From Zygnema cylindricum (taxonomy: Eukaryota; Streptophyta; Zygnematophyceae; Zygnematales; Zygnemataceae): a DNA stretch of 64,000 nucleotides. The stretch lies in the NCBI GenBank assembly GCA_037447655.1, contig JBBHKE010002571.1:1-64000 (forward strand). The letters run 5' to 3'. The position numbers and the translations under genes were made by a program. Below are positions 47,526 to 59,800 of this stretch, piece after piece; the stretch's first letter is position 1; every line of letters begins with the position of its first letter. Below the pieces are notes generated by a model. It searched no databases and was not told the origin of the DNA. It saw only the letters and a program-made list of their open reading frames with translations.

Positions 47526-47600
47526 CCAATTAGCGTTAATCACACTAATTGTTCTTTAACACTAAAGATTCGTTAACGCTAATAGCGATTCGCGGTGTAC
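47526..47600. mobile_element. right-end fragment of a mariner-type MITE
   Basis: The AATTAGCGTTAATCACACTA segment and the end GCTAATAGCGATTCGCGGTG-TA match the 13431/7774-type families. No left end is found. Confidence 0.5.
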
Positions 47601-48051
47601 CAATAAATCAATATCGCAACGGTTAACCCTAAAAAGTGTTTTTCCGGTTTTTATTTTTATGCAGTCTTGCTCCTTCCACATTGCGTCACAAATTTTAGAC
47701 ACGTGGCGGAGCTAAAATTCCTAAGGTCTTCATTGCTCCAAGTGGAATTTCTTTTGTCATATTCGCGTCAAGTGAGACACGGTTTTGGTCAAAGTTCGCT
47801 AAACAAAGCGGGATTTGTCCTTTTTTACAACTGGCCATGTCTTTTTTGAATTTTAGGAAGGCGCCAAAATTTCAGAATTATTCCGTATATCCGATCCAGA
47901 AGACAGGTTAATTGGACGGCCAGGATTGACTTCACAGCTGTAATTCTGTGTCTCGAGTCCGGAATCCGGACTGGGGTACAGCACGACGTGAATCGACAAT
48001 AGTGTTGATAACACTAATTAGGGGGCCCTAAACTACGACCATTGAATCTAA

Positions 48052-48997
48052 GGGTACGTCCCCATGTATTAAAGTACATACTTTTCTCTCTCTTTTTGCC
48101 CTAAAATTCAGGGAACTTGGAAAAAAACTTTAACCTTACGAGAAAATTATGTTTACCAAATTAAAGTATACGTCAATTCATACTTTCGATGTACGGCGTG
48201 TTTGTCGTCATATGAATGCATTTTGGCGTTTTCCCCTTTTCGACCCCTGGGCAAGAGAATCCAGCCCAAAAAAAAACTTCATCCAAAATCACGTCGAGGA
48301 GGTGATTTTAGTGAAGTACCACCCAAACAGCGAATGAAAACGAACCACGCACGCGCCACACGATTTGTAAAATTTTTGGACGAGGGAGAGTCCTCGCTAA
48401 TTTTCTCCGTACCATTCACGCGCTATGTACGAAAAAAAATTTGCAAGGGTCTCGAACTTCCACTTGAATTCATGGGTCGTTTGCATAATTTTTCGCCGTC
48501 GCGCCTCTCCTCTCTCCCTCTCACACTATCGCTTGTATCTCACACTTTTTAGAATGAGACACGACAATATTGGTATAAAATAAAAGATCTTTAAAAAATA
48601 TTTTTTTTGAATTTTTTTAATTTTTTATTTAATGGCAAATCGAGTGAAAAAAGTAGAAAAAGCGAAATCGGGAAACCATGGTGGAAATTATTGAATCAGT
48701 GACGTCAACGTTGTCACAAGTGAGCGTGACGTCACAATATCACCAAACCCTAAACATCTACGATTTCACAAAAATCTAGACGTCTAGAACTGTCGCTGTT
48801 TTTGTTAGCGTCACTAATCGTCGAAAGTTTCGAAGTCGTCTTCAGTCGTCATCAGTAGTACCTCACGTCTACAACCGTCACATTTCAAAGTTCCGATTTC
48901 ATATTTGCACATAGGGACGCTCTTCAAAGTAGTACGGAGAATCTATACTACATTCCAAAATACTTTGCCAAAGTACCGATTACATGGGGACGTACCC
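48052..48997. mobile_element. PIF/Harbinger-like element, TIR GGGTACGTCCCCATGTA, copy 1 of a pair
   Basis: 946-bp element with inverted ends GGGTACGTCCCCATGTA and its complement and a perfect TAA duplication (48049-48051 and 48998-49000). The interior includes GTGACGTCAACGTTGTCAC and ACGTCTACAACCGTCAC repeats. Small open frames are shared with the next copy but lack transposase features. Confidence 0.88.
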
Positions 48998-49070
48998 TAA
49001 GATATAACAATATAATACCATTTTTAACTTTCCCAGTTTCCATTATTTGGGCATAAATTTATAAGTCTAA

Positions 49071-50020
49071 GGGTACGTCCCCATGTATTAAAGTATCTAC
49101 TTTTCTCTGTCTTTTTGCCCTAAAATTCAGGGAACTTTGACAAAAAATTTAGTCGTACGAAAAAATCATTTTTACCAAAGTAGAGTGAACGTCAATTCAT
49201 ACTTTGGATGTACGTCGTGTTTGTCGTCATGTGAACTTATTTTGGTGTTTTCCCTTTTTCGACCCGGGGCAAGAGAATCCAGCCAAAAAAAAAAACTTCA
49301 TCCAAAATCACCTCGAGGGGGTGATATTAGTTCAAGTACCGCCCAAACAGCGAATGAAAAACAACCCACGCACGCGCCACAAGAGTGGGAAAATTTTAGG
49401 ACGAGGGAGAGTCCTCGCTATTTTTCTCCGTGCACGTCACGCGCATGTAAGGAAAAAAATTTACAGGGGTCTCGGACCTCCACTTTCATTCATCTAATCC
49501 TTTGCAAATTTTTGGGCTGTCGTCGCCTCTCCCCTCTCCCTCTCACACCATCGCTTTTATCTCACAATTTTTAGAATGAGACACGACAATATTGGTATAA
49601 AATGATAGATCTTTTAAAAATATTACTTTTGAAATTTTTTAGGTTTTTTTTAAATGGCAAGTCGAGTGAGAAAAGTAGAAAAAACGAAATCGAGAAACCA
49701 TGGCGGAAAGTTATTGAATCAGTGACGTCGACATTGTCACAAGTGAGCATGACGTCACAATGTCACCAAACCCTAAACATCTACAATTTCACAAAAATCT
49801 AAACGTCTACAACTGTCGCTATTTTTGATGGCGTCACTAATCGTCGGAAGATTCGTAGTCGCCTTCAATCGTCACAAAGTTGTACCTACGTCTACAACCA
49901 TCACATTTCAAAGTTCCGATTTCATTTTCGCACATACGGACGTTCTTCAAAGTAGTACGGAGAATCTTTACTACAGTCCAAAATACTTTATCAAAGTACC
50001 GATTACATGGGGACGTACCC
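49071..50020. mobile_element. PIF/Harbinger-like element, TIR GGGTACGTCCCCATGTA, copy 2 of a pair
   Basis: 950-bp copy, same orientation, starting only 73 bases after the end of copy 1, with its own TAA duplication (49068-49070 and 50021-50023). The two copies are very similar along their length, with substitutions and small indels. Confidence 0.88.
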
Positions 50021-50023
50021 TAA

Positions 50024-50654
50024 ACTCCACTGATCCTCATTATTATTTACAAAAGTACATAGACAGTGTTAGACAACGCGCCAACATGCGAAAGTGAGTG
50101 GCGTCCTCACGGGAAAGCGCATTGAGATAATTAGATTTCAGTCACAAAATTAAGAGGCTGGGGGAAATGCGCGAAAAGTTTGTGTTTCACGTGTACAAAC
50201 GTAAACCGTGGGAACAAAGCTATAGAGACTAGACTATGAAAAAGTGTATAATGAAAATGTGTAAAAAATACAAATTGTGAAATAATGTGCTAATTGTCAT
50301 TAATGTTTTGTTGGTTGAACGGTCAGCGAACTCATAAAAGTGTGAGTAGCAATACTTTTTCCTCTACAATAATATTTTCTTTATGCTACAAAAAAAAAAT
50401 CAACAAATGTAGAAATTATTAGTGTAAAGAAACAAATAGAGTTATTAACGCTATTGTTCGTTCAATGGCTTAAACCTAACAAAATACTAACGTTAATTAA
50501 CACACATCACACTAATTTACAAACACATTCCAATGTGTGTTCACATTGTCTATCTTTCAACATTTTAGAAGTTTGCACTATTTCCCCCGTTTTACTGTCG
50601 TTTTTGTCCAAAATTGAATCTGCAACGGTGAATTCTTCTCCCTTATGAAAAATG
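50024..50654. other. AT-rich spacer
   Basis: No gene is recognised. Scattered AACGCTA and ACACTAATT words recall the mariner-type MITE interiors but no ends are identifiable. Confidence 0.4.
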
Positions 50655-51752
50655 TGTTAGAATCATAGTGCAATTTACCTTAACCTAAAACTTAGAGCGC
50701 ACACTGAAACTCTGAGACCTCCATAAGTCCTTAGAGTGGACAGCTTCCAAGAAGCCTCAAGGATAATCCTGACCCCTTTGTGTTTAAGCAAAAATAACTG
50801 CCACCCTGGCAGACAAAAACTCTGACCACCTTCACCCCTGTGAAGGCAAGACTCCCCTGAGTCGATAGCAAAAAGAATCTCTGAATTTGCTCCGCTGAGC
50901 AGTAAGTTATAGAGGGTCTAAGTTGACCTTTTGTACAGAAGCTCTCTAGGAGAGAGGGTCCTATCTTCTAATTTTTCTAAGTCCTATCTCTCTCACAGAC
51001 TCTATCTACTGATGAACGGAACCAATCAGATTACTGTTCCGTACGCAAAAGTACAGCTGTCGATGTTCTTTATGTACGGATATTGTACAACATGGCCTAA
51101 ATGTCCACACGTGGAATATCCGGATTCGCTCCTTTAATCCTCGGAGATGCCGCGCTCCAATGTTACATCGCCACGTGTCATCCGATGTGGCGATGTCCAC
51201 AAACCGCCGAATTCTCCTTCCGCGATCTCGGCGCTAATTCCGGCCGTCTGATTAAACTCGCATTCGATCGTAGTCGTAATAAATACATGCGCGGTATTTG
51301 TTTCGCTTACGAAATCAATGCGCGGTATTGATTTCTTATCCGTACCGCAATTCGTACTTTTACACTACCATATCTATGTATCCCGTTATCAGTTATAGTT
51401 AAATGACTTATCCTACGTGTACATGTTTAAATCATTATCGTACTATATACTATGTAACACTACTTCTAGACTTAACGGCTAAGGCTACCGGCTATGTACT
51501 CTCTGACTGCCGGCAGGTACCAGGATCAAATCCTGTCGCCGGCACATATCTTTTAGTAATTAATCCCTAGACTAATATAAATTTCCCGTAAACCTGAGGA
51601 TAGCCTAGGTAGCCATGGCTCTAGCTTCCTCTCCAATTTCTCAGTGACTGCGACAAGTTTGAGAGTTGGAGAGAGAAGTTAGAGGTAGACTGCCTCGACT
51701 TCTTTATTTCTATTCAGACCTAGAAAATACTTAAAAACCATTAATTTCTACA
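50655..51752. repeat. possible solo LTR
   Basis: A segment that starts TGTTAGAATC and ends TTTCTACA, the termini typical of copia LTRs, and lacks a convincing gene. The flanking five bases (AAATG and CACAC) do not match, so this is only a suggestion. It contains the tRNA-like segment near 51480-51545. Confidence 0.25.
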
Positions 51753-52130
51753 CACACTTTTTTGTCATCTACCTTTTTTCTTACCTTCACCACGTCATAA
51801 AAACTCCTCGTCAAAATTCTTTTAAAACTGAATTGATAGTTTATCCTAGTAAAATGTAACATTTGAACAAGGGATAGGAAAGCGCGTGCCTACGCTTCAT
51901 ACGATTTCGAACATTTTTCCATGAGGAAGAAGGCTTTGTTTTTTTTTTGCTAGTGACGGGCATGTATGGAGATAATTTACACTGGTCTCGGACCTCTACT
52001 TGCATTTATAGGTCATTTGCAAAAGTCTACATCATCGTTGCCTCTCCTCCCCCTCTTCTACTACCGCCCCTATTTCCATTTTCTTAGAATGAAAGGTGAC
52101 AACATTGTTTCGAAATGGATGATTGTTTTT

Positions 52131-54083
52131 TAGTGTTGTGTTAAAAATTTATCGCGATAACACCGATATCGATAGTTGTCGGTTATCGAACACTCAAAGG
52201 TTCGAATATATCGGTCAAAGACCAACAAATTCCATATCGGCGATAAATTTTAAAAATTATAGTATGCATACAATAGTACTATATAACAATATTGTATTAT
52301 ATTATTAACTTTATATGGCTTGGCATGTCACGTATAATGAATATGTTCCGTATCTGTTTAACTGAGATTTATTACGGACCACGCAACATATAAACGTCGT
52401 CAAATTTAAAACAATAATTTATATAGTACCGAATCGAAAACATTACATTACATTGTAAATTTTTAAATCAAACTATTTCGAAAAACAGACATACAGACGA
52501 ACAGAGCAGACAAACACAACTGTCAGACTGCCACCATTTATTGCAACTGGAAAATAATAAATAAAGTAATTAAAATTAATGAAGTAATTTATAATCAATA
52601 AAGTGCTTAAATTTGGTGCTGAACCGTTAAGCACTCAAATTCAAACCTAGAAAACGGTGCGCACTAAATTTTAGAGTTGAAATCAAGTGTTAAGATTTAG
52701 TGTCGAAATTTAGTGTTGTGCTGAAATTCACTTCTGGAATTCAGTGTTGAATTAGAGAAGTTCAATGCTAAATCTCACAACTATACTTCAGTGTTAAATT
52801 TGAGTGGTAAAGTAAAGTGCCTAGTGGTAAAATAAAATGTTCAAACTCATTGCGCAAATGTAGAGTTGAATTCTAGTGCTCACATTTAGTGTTGAAACCT
52901 TTTATGTGTTCAAATTTAGTGTTAAATGACTTTATTGCACTAGATTCCAGTGCTAAAAGCATCTTCTAAAATGTTGTGTTGAAATCTAGTGCTGCACTGA
53001 AATTTAGGATTGAACATTCTAAAGTTTGGTGCTGGAATTCAAAGCATAATTACAGTGCTAAATTTTAGTACTAAAATCCAATGCTGCACTAAATTTAAAT
53101 GCTGACGTCTAGTGCTAAAATCTAGTGCGCAAATTCAGTGGTACATTAAAATACAGTGCTGAGTTCCAGAGGGTAAAGGTATCGCTGCAATATAGTGCTG
53201 CATTAAAATTTAGTGTTGAGCCGAATTTCAGTGCTGGGGTTCATTGTTTACATTTGTTGCTGCAAAAACATATCAAATTTCAAGTTTAGCGTGACGATGA
53301 AATTCTATGTTGAAATCCATTGTTAGTGCACGATCCATTGCTATATTGAAATTCATTGCTTAATTATGGTGAAAACATTCAGTGTTTTAAAATATGATAT
53401 TGCACTAAATATAATGCTTTAAATCGTGCTTAAATTCAGTGTTGCACTAAATTTAATTTCTAAGACTTTGTGCTATAATTTAAGCTAAATCATAATGCTA
53501 AATTTATGTTCTCAAATCTAATGCTAAAATTGTGTGTTGCATTGATTCTCAGGGCTGAAATCTTATTTTAATATCAGTCCAAATTTTACCTTATGTATTT
53601 ATTTTGCCCGACCTTATTGCCGATGGTTTCTAAAATGAACTGAAAATGCATTAAAGTAAAAAACTAATACAGTCAAACAGTGGTAGCAATATGAGGGCGT
53701 AACTAACCTTGCAAAAAAAAATTGCACTAAAAAGGACATTCTGGACGGGTATTGGAGCGTGGAACCCAAGTAAAACCTCCTTAAATCAGAAATAGTGAAG
53801 GAAATATCGCGATATTTTCTTGAAATCGGGGGAAGGGGGTCCGCGGCGCGTCCGGGGAATAACACTTACAGTTGAGTGTACTGGCCGTACATTTATCTGT
53901 ACGGTCCGTACAGTTATCACTGATAGTTATCGATGTCGGTGTTATCGCCGATAAACAACTGATATTATCGGTTTATTATTGGCGATAACACCGATATCCA
54001 TATATCGTACCAATATATCGATTATCGGCAATCGGAAAAAAGACCCATATCGGTTATCGGCAAATCCTTACCGATACACAACA
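52131..54083. mobile_element. inserted element with AGTGTTGTG ends and ATCGATAT-rich arms
   Basis: The left end TAGTGTTGTGTT is followed by ATCGCGATAACACCGATATC. The right arm has GGCGATAACACCGATATCC inverted and ends ACCGATACACAACA. The middle (52600-53580) is a long degenerate array. A smaller relative lies at 54532-54943. Target duplication is not resolved. Confidence 0.55.
52600..53580. repeat. degenerate array of AGTGCTGAAATTTAGTGTT-like words
   Basis: Nearly 1 kb in which the words AGTGCTAAATT, TTTAGTGTTGAAAT and TGCACTAAA recur every 12-25 bases. There is no open frame of note. Confidence 0.8.
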
Positions 54084-54531
54084 ATATTATTTTTGGATGT
54101 AGTCTGTTGGCATATATAGTGAGAAAAATAAAAAAACAACAAAATCAAGGAACCATGGCGAAAAGTTATATAATTAATGACCATGAAGTTGTCACAAGTG
54201 AGCACGACGTCATAATGTCACAACAACTTCAACATCGAGAATGTCACAAAAAATTTGACGTCCACAAAGTCAAAAAAAGTCGACGCCTCGAGTATCGAAT
54301 CGTCACAAACCTGTGTAAGGTCTACAACCGTCACATTTTTTAGAACAAAAAACATTTTAAGAATTTGAATTTTCACTAAAATACAAAGTCACATCAGGTA
54401 AGTTTTGATGACACAACCTAAAGTGAAATATTCTTATTCAAATATTGTCATGTTTGCACCCATTTTTTTGTACAATTTTGGCGTTTGTGACGTAGGCGCT
54501 TTTGCCTTTCCAAACATGTTAAAAATTACTC

Positions 54532-54943
54532 GTGTTGTGTATCGATACCCATTTGCCGATAACTATTATGTATATTTATTTGACCTGCCAGTAATCGATA
54601 TATTGGTTCTTGGGATATATTTTTGATATATTTCGATAAGGTATCGATAATTATCGGGCTAATAATTTTCAATGATAAATTCGTACTTTGGTACAAAATG
54701 GGTAGTGAAATTTTATCCCCTCCCCCCCTCTCCCACTCGGGTCGCAATATCTCCGTACTCATTTCGTACTTTGTTTCTGTACAACAATTTCACACCTTTT
54801 GTACGGACAAACCCTCCCAACCGATAATTGTCGACGATAACTTTTGTTGGTTCGGGAGCGATGTATCGTGACCCCGCACCGTTTGATACCAAATAGTTAT
54901 CGTTATAGGTTTTATCGCGATAATTTTTTCCCAATACACAACA
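54532..54943. mobile_element. small element with GTGTTGTGTAT ends
   Basis: About 412 bp between GTGTTGTGTATCGATACC and the complementary CCAATACACAACAC. The interior is rich in GATAATTATCG words. Related to the element at 52131. Confidence 0.6.
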
Positions 54944-55194
54944 CTAAGAATTTCAATTCCAATTCTATTTCTACTGCGATTTGACGTTCCTCCGAGAAAA
55001 AGTTTTTTTTTACCCGTTGCACATTTCCAAAGAGCCAACATGGCAATAAATGGCATTCAAAATATTGTTTATCGCAAATATCACAACCAACATTGCAATG
55101 TTGTAACATCGCCATACGATACGATTTAAGCGTTTCATATCGCCTCGATGTTTTCTTTCCCCAGTGTGAATGTCGCCTTGAGGTGTGCGCTTAC

Positions 55195-55792
55195 CAGAGG
55201 TCGCAAAAGTCAAAATTTTACATAACTGAAACCGACAATTTTTTTTTTTCAAAATTTGAGTAACCGACGCCGATCGAGTTATGTCACGCTCCAAAATTGT
55301 TAACCGTTAACCGACTGGCTTTTACGAAAATAAAAGTTAACCGAAACTCGATTTCTCGCGGCTAACCGTGCCCGCTTGAACCGAAAATGTACAAAGTTAC
55401 AACGCTCATTGTTATTGGCGTTAATGTACTTTGCAATAATGTACGACGTATGAATAAGCCAATTATTACGATTTGTTGCGTTCCCTAAGATTTGCGAAAT
55501 GAATAGTGTTACTACCGTGTCAGATTTGCGACGTTAATCATGACGTCACGTACTTCCACGATACCAAAGAGTACAAAGTACAACAATGTTGGATTGTATG
55601 GACAGTACAAAATTTTCATATTTTTTGGTTTTTTGGTTAACCGACCGTAACCGACTTTTTTTTTTTTCTGGTGAATCAACCGACCGCAACCGCCCGGTCC
55701 CCAAAATTTGGCAACCGAATCAGTTCCGGATCCGGCGCGGGTGGTAGGTTAACGGTCGGTCACGGTTTCGGTTGACCGTTTGCGGACCTCTG
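55195..55792. mobile_element. hAT-type non-autonomous element (ends CAGAGGTCGCAAA), compact copy
   Basis: 598-bp element starting CAGAGGTCGCAAAAGTC and ending GACCTCTG, with a perfect 8-bp GCGCTTAC duplication (55187-55194 and 55793-55800). Same family as 13146-14457. It has one GCGTTCCCTAAGATTTGCG unit and no MITE, so it shows the pre-insertion state. Confidence 0.9.
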
Positions 55793-56199
55793 GCGCTTAC
55801 GCAACTGTAGGCATTTTTCGTGCATGCGTCCGATTTTCTCTTTGACCGCCAATCGAAGTCTATGAATCGTACTTTTCCTTCGGAACCGTACGTTTTTGGA
55901 ACCGTTCATTATGCACGAATAAAGTATGAGTTTGAACGTCAAACTTTTGAAGGCTGAAGAAAATATCAGCGCTAATAGCTTGACACGTGTACTATTTATG
56001 TATTGTCATACTTTCAACACATCAAACGTTTAAACCTATGCTCGTACGACAGAAGGGTTTTTTAGGTTTTTTCTGTATGCTCTTAGGCATTTTTTCTACC
56101 GTTTTTTCAGGTTTTTCCACAGTTTTGAAGCAGAGTGACGTCAGCTCACAATTGCTAGGACCCGAATAGCCTCTCTCTGTTTTTTTTTTTTTTGGTTGT

Positions 56200-56201
<2 letters not shown>

Positions 56202-56236
<35 letters not shown>
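56202..56236 (+). repeat. T35 homopolymer ending two bases before the RRP41 start codon
   Basis: Thirty-five consecutive T, then AA and the ATG at 56239. It must lie in the 5' leader or core promoter of the RRP41 gene. Confidence 0.9.
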
Positions 56237-56238
<2 letters not shown>

Positions 56239-56240
<2 letters not shown>

Positions 56241-56767
56241 GGAGTTTATCAGCCCGGAAGGTCTACGGCTGGATGGTCGGCGACCGAAAGATGTGAGTTT
56301 TTTTTTTTCCATATATATATATATATTTTTTTATAGTCTAGTTATATTTGTTGTCTTTCCTTTTTTTTGTTAAAAAATCCGGTTTATCTTGGGTACGCTC
56401 CATTTCCGATGAATTTTTCTATTTTATTTTTATTTTTCTCCTTGAACCCTCTTTGGTTTAGTTTTTTTTTTTTTTGTCGGACTTTGAGAGATGCCACGTG
56501 GCGTTCGTCGTGTTCTTATGATGCCCGTGTGACTAGGGGGCGCCACGTGGCAGATGCGGAGAATGAGCTGCGAACTTGGAGTCATTCGAGGAGCGGATGG
56601 GTGAGATCTCTCAGGTTTAGGGTTTTAGGGTTTTAGGGTGTACGGTTCTATGAATTTTAGGGTTTAGGGATTTAGAAGGAATGTTAAGGGAGGGAGGGGA
56701 ATTATTGTGGGGGGGGGGGTTGGGGGGGGGTTTGTGGGTACTGGTTTGTAATTTAGGTTTTTTCGGA

Positions 56768-56803
<36 letters not shown>

Positions 56804-59800
56804 CTTTTGTGTCTTTTCCCTCAAACTTTTCTTTTACGGATTTTGCCTCTATCTTTTAGTTTTCATAAACTGGATGTAGGGTTTAGGGTTTTGAGGTTTC
56901 TGGCTTAGGGTTTCTGATTTTGGGAGTTTGGGATTTACGGTGAGGCCTAGGGTGGGAATTAGGGTTAGGATTAGGGTTAATGTTAGGGCGTTTGGAAAAT
57001 TTATGTAAATATCTAAACCAGATTTAGTACTACTCTTTATTTTTTTGAGGATTATGGGCTTGGAACTAGGGCTGGTCTTCGGATTAGGGTTAGAGGTACA
57101 ATTAGGGTTACCTTCAATTAGGATTACCTTCAATTAGGGTTACCTCCAATTAGTGTTACCTTCAATTAGGGTTACCTTCAATTAGGGTTGCCTCCAATTA
57201 GGGTTACCTTAATTAGGGTTACCTTCAATTAGGGTTACCTTCAATTAGGGTTACCTTCAATTAGGGTTACCTTCAATTGGGTTTACCTTCAATTAGGGTT
57301 AAGGTCAGGGTTGAGATTTGGGTTAGTGTCACTGTAGTTAAGGTTAAGGTGAGGTACTCTAGGATTTGAATGGAGATGTGACTATGGAGTTTGTACGAAA
57401 AAGTACAGATGAATATATAAACTGAAATGCCAAACATGGAATCAGTTGCTAGTAACGCTGAATACAATGGACCGCGGGAAAGTATGGTTAGTAGACCATT
57501 AGTAGAAGGGGAGGGGGAGGGGGAGGGAGGGGAGGGGGAGGGGGAAGGGAGGAGAGGGGGGGGGAGGGGGAAGATATTCGGCAAAATGTTTTTTTGTTTA
57601 CCCTCTTCTGGAAATTTTCATGTTTTCTCTTTGTGTAGCTTATTAAGTGTCGTGAGATTTCGTCGGCCTTGAAAGTTAGCACAATGTTTTTTATTTGCAC
57701 CAAATTGAATAATACATTGCGAGTTATGTTGTAAAGAAGTCACAAATGTTACTTGATTTTTTCGCGAAAGCATGGTTATTTGAATCTTGATGACAAATCG
57801 CGGATTGTAAAACATGTAGCATATGTCGAGTTTTCAAAAGACTTTAAGATGAATTTATGTTTGGGTATGAGCAGGTCAGCGTCGTTTGTAATGGGAAACA
57901 CAAAAGTTGTTGCGGTGGTATATGGGCCGCATGAGGTATAAGCTCCTCTTCATAAATAGTTTGGATTTTACTTGCACGTTTCATGATGTGCATGATTCCA
58001 AAGAGGCTTTGTTTTTCCCGATGAGTTGAAATTCACATTTTCAACTTAATGTTACGTTTTTTATTCTATTTTATTTCATGTATGAAAACAATGATTCGAG
58101 GAACTGTATGGAAGTATAATTCATAAATTTTTTTTATTGTTTTTCTTTGTATTTTAGAGTTAAATTGTGCATGAAGTTTTTGAAATTTTTATAGTTCAAT
58201 GACAACTGTCTTTTTTACTTCATTATTTTGAAATTAATTTTACAGGTGACAAATCGATCCGAAGCCCTTCATGACCGAGCTTTGGTAAGAAAAGGCCTGA
58301 AAAATAAAACCTTAGGTATTTCTAATGCTTGTATGTTTGATTAGTCGAAATATCTGTCTTTTTCTCTCCCTTTTCTCCTCTAGTCCGAGATACACTAGAC
58401 TTGGGAGAGTAGCATTGTCACTGTGAGGAATACACTGGAGAATACAAGGTTCCCTCATTTTCCCCTCTCTCCTCCACTGAGAGCCTGACATGTGGCAATG
58501 CAGTGGTTCAGGTTCGCTGCGAATATAGTATGGCCACCTTTAGCACAGGACAAAGGAGGAAACGTTCAAAAGGAGACAGGTGCTAGCTTCTCTCTCCCAT
58601 TTTCTTTTACTCACTCCCTCCCTTCTTCCTGTTCTCCATCCGTCTCTCTTCCTCGCTCCCTCTCCGCATCCCTCTTTGTGCCTAGCTCCTTTCATTCTTT
58701 TCTTGACGATTCCTCTCCCAATTGCTCTCTCATGCACTCCTATCCATGACTTCCTCCTAACTTTCCCCTCTCTTCCTCCAGCTCCGTCTCCCTCTCCCTC
58801 TCCCGTGGCACCATGTAGTCCCTTCAGATAAGCCAGAAAGTGAAGCAGATTAAGGGAGTCAGATGCCTGTCTCCTCTCTTTTTCCCTCTCTCTCTTCACT
58901 TTTCTTTCTCCCTCTTCCTCTTCCATGTCAGTATGTGATCTTTTGGCTTTGAATATTGCCACTTCTTGCAAAATGCACTTGACTAGGTATTATTTTGACA
59001 GTTTAGTATGAGATATTTAAAAAAAAAATGAGTTGAAGTTGTTCTTTGTGTCATTTTCCGATTTGGATTGAAAAGAAAAATGGTTCATGGTTTACTAGGA
59101 ATATTCATTAGAGGCTTTAGTAAAATAGTAAAAAAGTTGTTAAATTTTTGAGATGTTGAAGTGGGACCTCTATTTGGTTTTTTATTCGGTTTTTTCAGAC
59201 GGTCTCAAGAGATATCTCTTGTGGTGAAACAGACTATGGAGGCAGCCATTATGACTCATTTGCTTCCTCGAACACAGGTGAGAAAAACATAAATTTATTA
59301 CAGTTTTTGTTAAAACTTACATGCTATATTTTGGCCTTTGAATTTGGTTTTTGGGTAGGAATTGGATTGTTTGGGGTTTTTAGGGTTTTAAGATTTACAG
59401 TCAGGTTTAGTATTCGCATTGCATTTTGGACTCGGGGTTTAACTGTTGTTCTTTGATATCCTTAGTATTGAAAGTTGTTTTTTGTTACTTTGTTTTGTTT
59501 GTACCCCAGATCGATATATTTGTTCAAGTTCTTCAAGCAGATGGAGGTATAGCTTTCTTCTTTTGCCTTTATCATGTGTTTAAGGGAGACAAATTACGTA
59601 ACTTTATTATGAATTTTCAAACTTGGAGCTCTAGAATTGAAAGCAACTCCCTCCAGAAAAAGCACAGAACAATGTACTCAGATTTATTAGAAGCTGACCA
59701 ACACCTGATTCTTAGCAAGATTAATATGCTTAAAAAGTAAATGACATTCATATACAAATATTGCTTAATATAGGCATTCAACCATGTTTAAAGTCATTTT

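Larger units (their letters stand above)
51865..54414. mobile_element. degraded Harbinger-like element split by another element
   Basis: Positions 51865-52130 (GGTCTCGGACCTCTACTTGC, TCATTTGCAAAAGTCTACAT) and 54084-54410 (CCATGGCGAAAAGTTATA, TTGTCACAAGTGAGCACGAC) correspond to the left and right interior of the 48052/49071 elements, in the same order. The material between is the element at 52131-54083. Confidence 0.6.

Noticed and set aside
50931-51331. Open frames of 64-76 codons near a possible solo LTR
   Set aside because: Overlapping frames on both strands, no recognisable domain and no splice partners.
57080-57300. A telomere or chromosome end
   Set aside because: The array is inside an intron of an intact gene, the unit is 16 bp and not a pure telomere hexamer or heptamer, and unique sequence continues on both sides.
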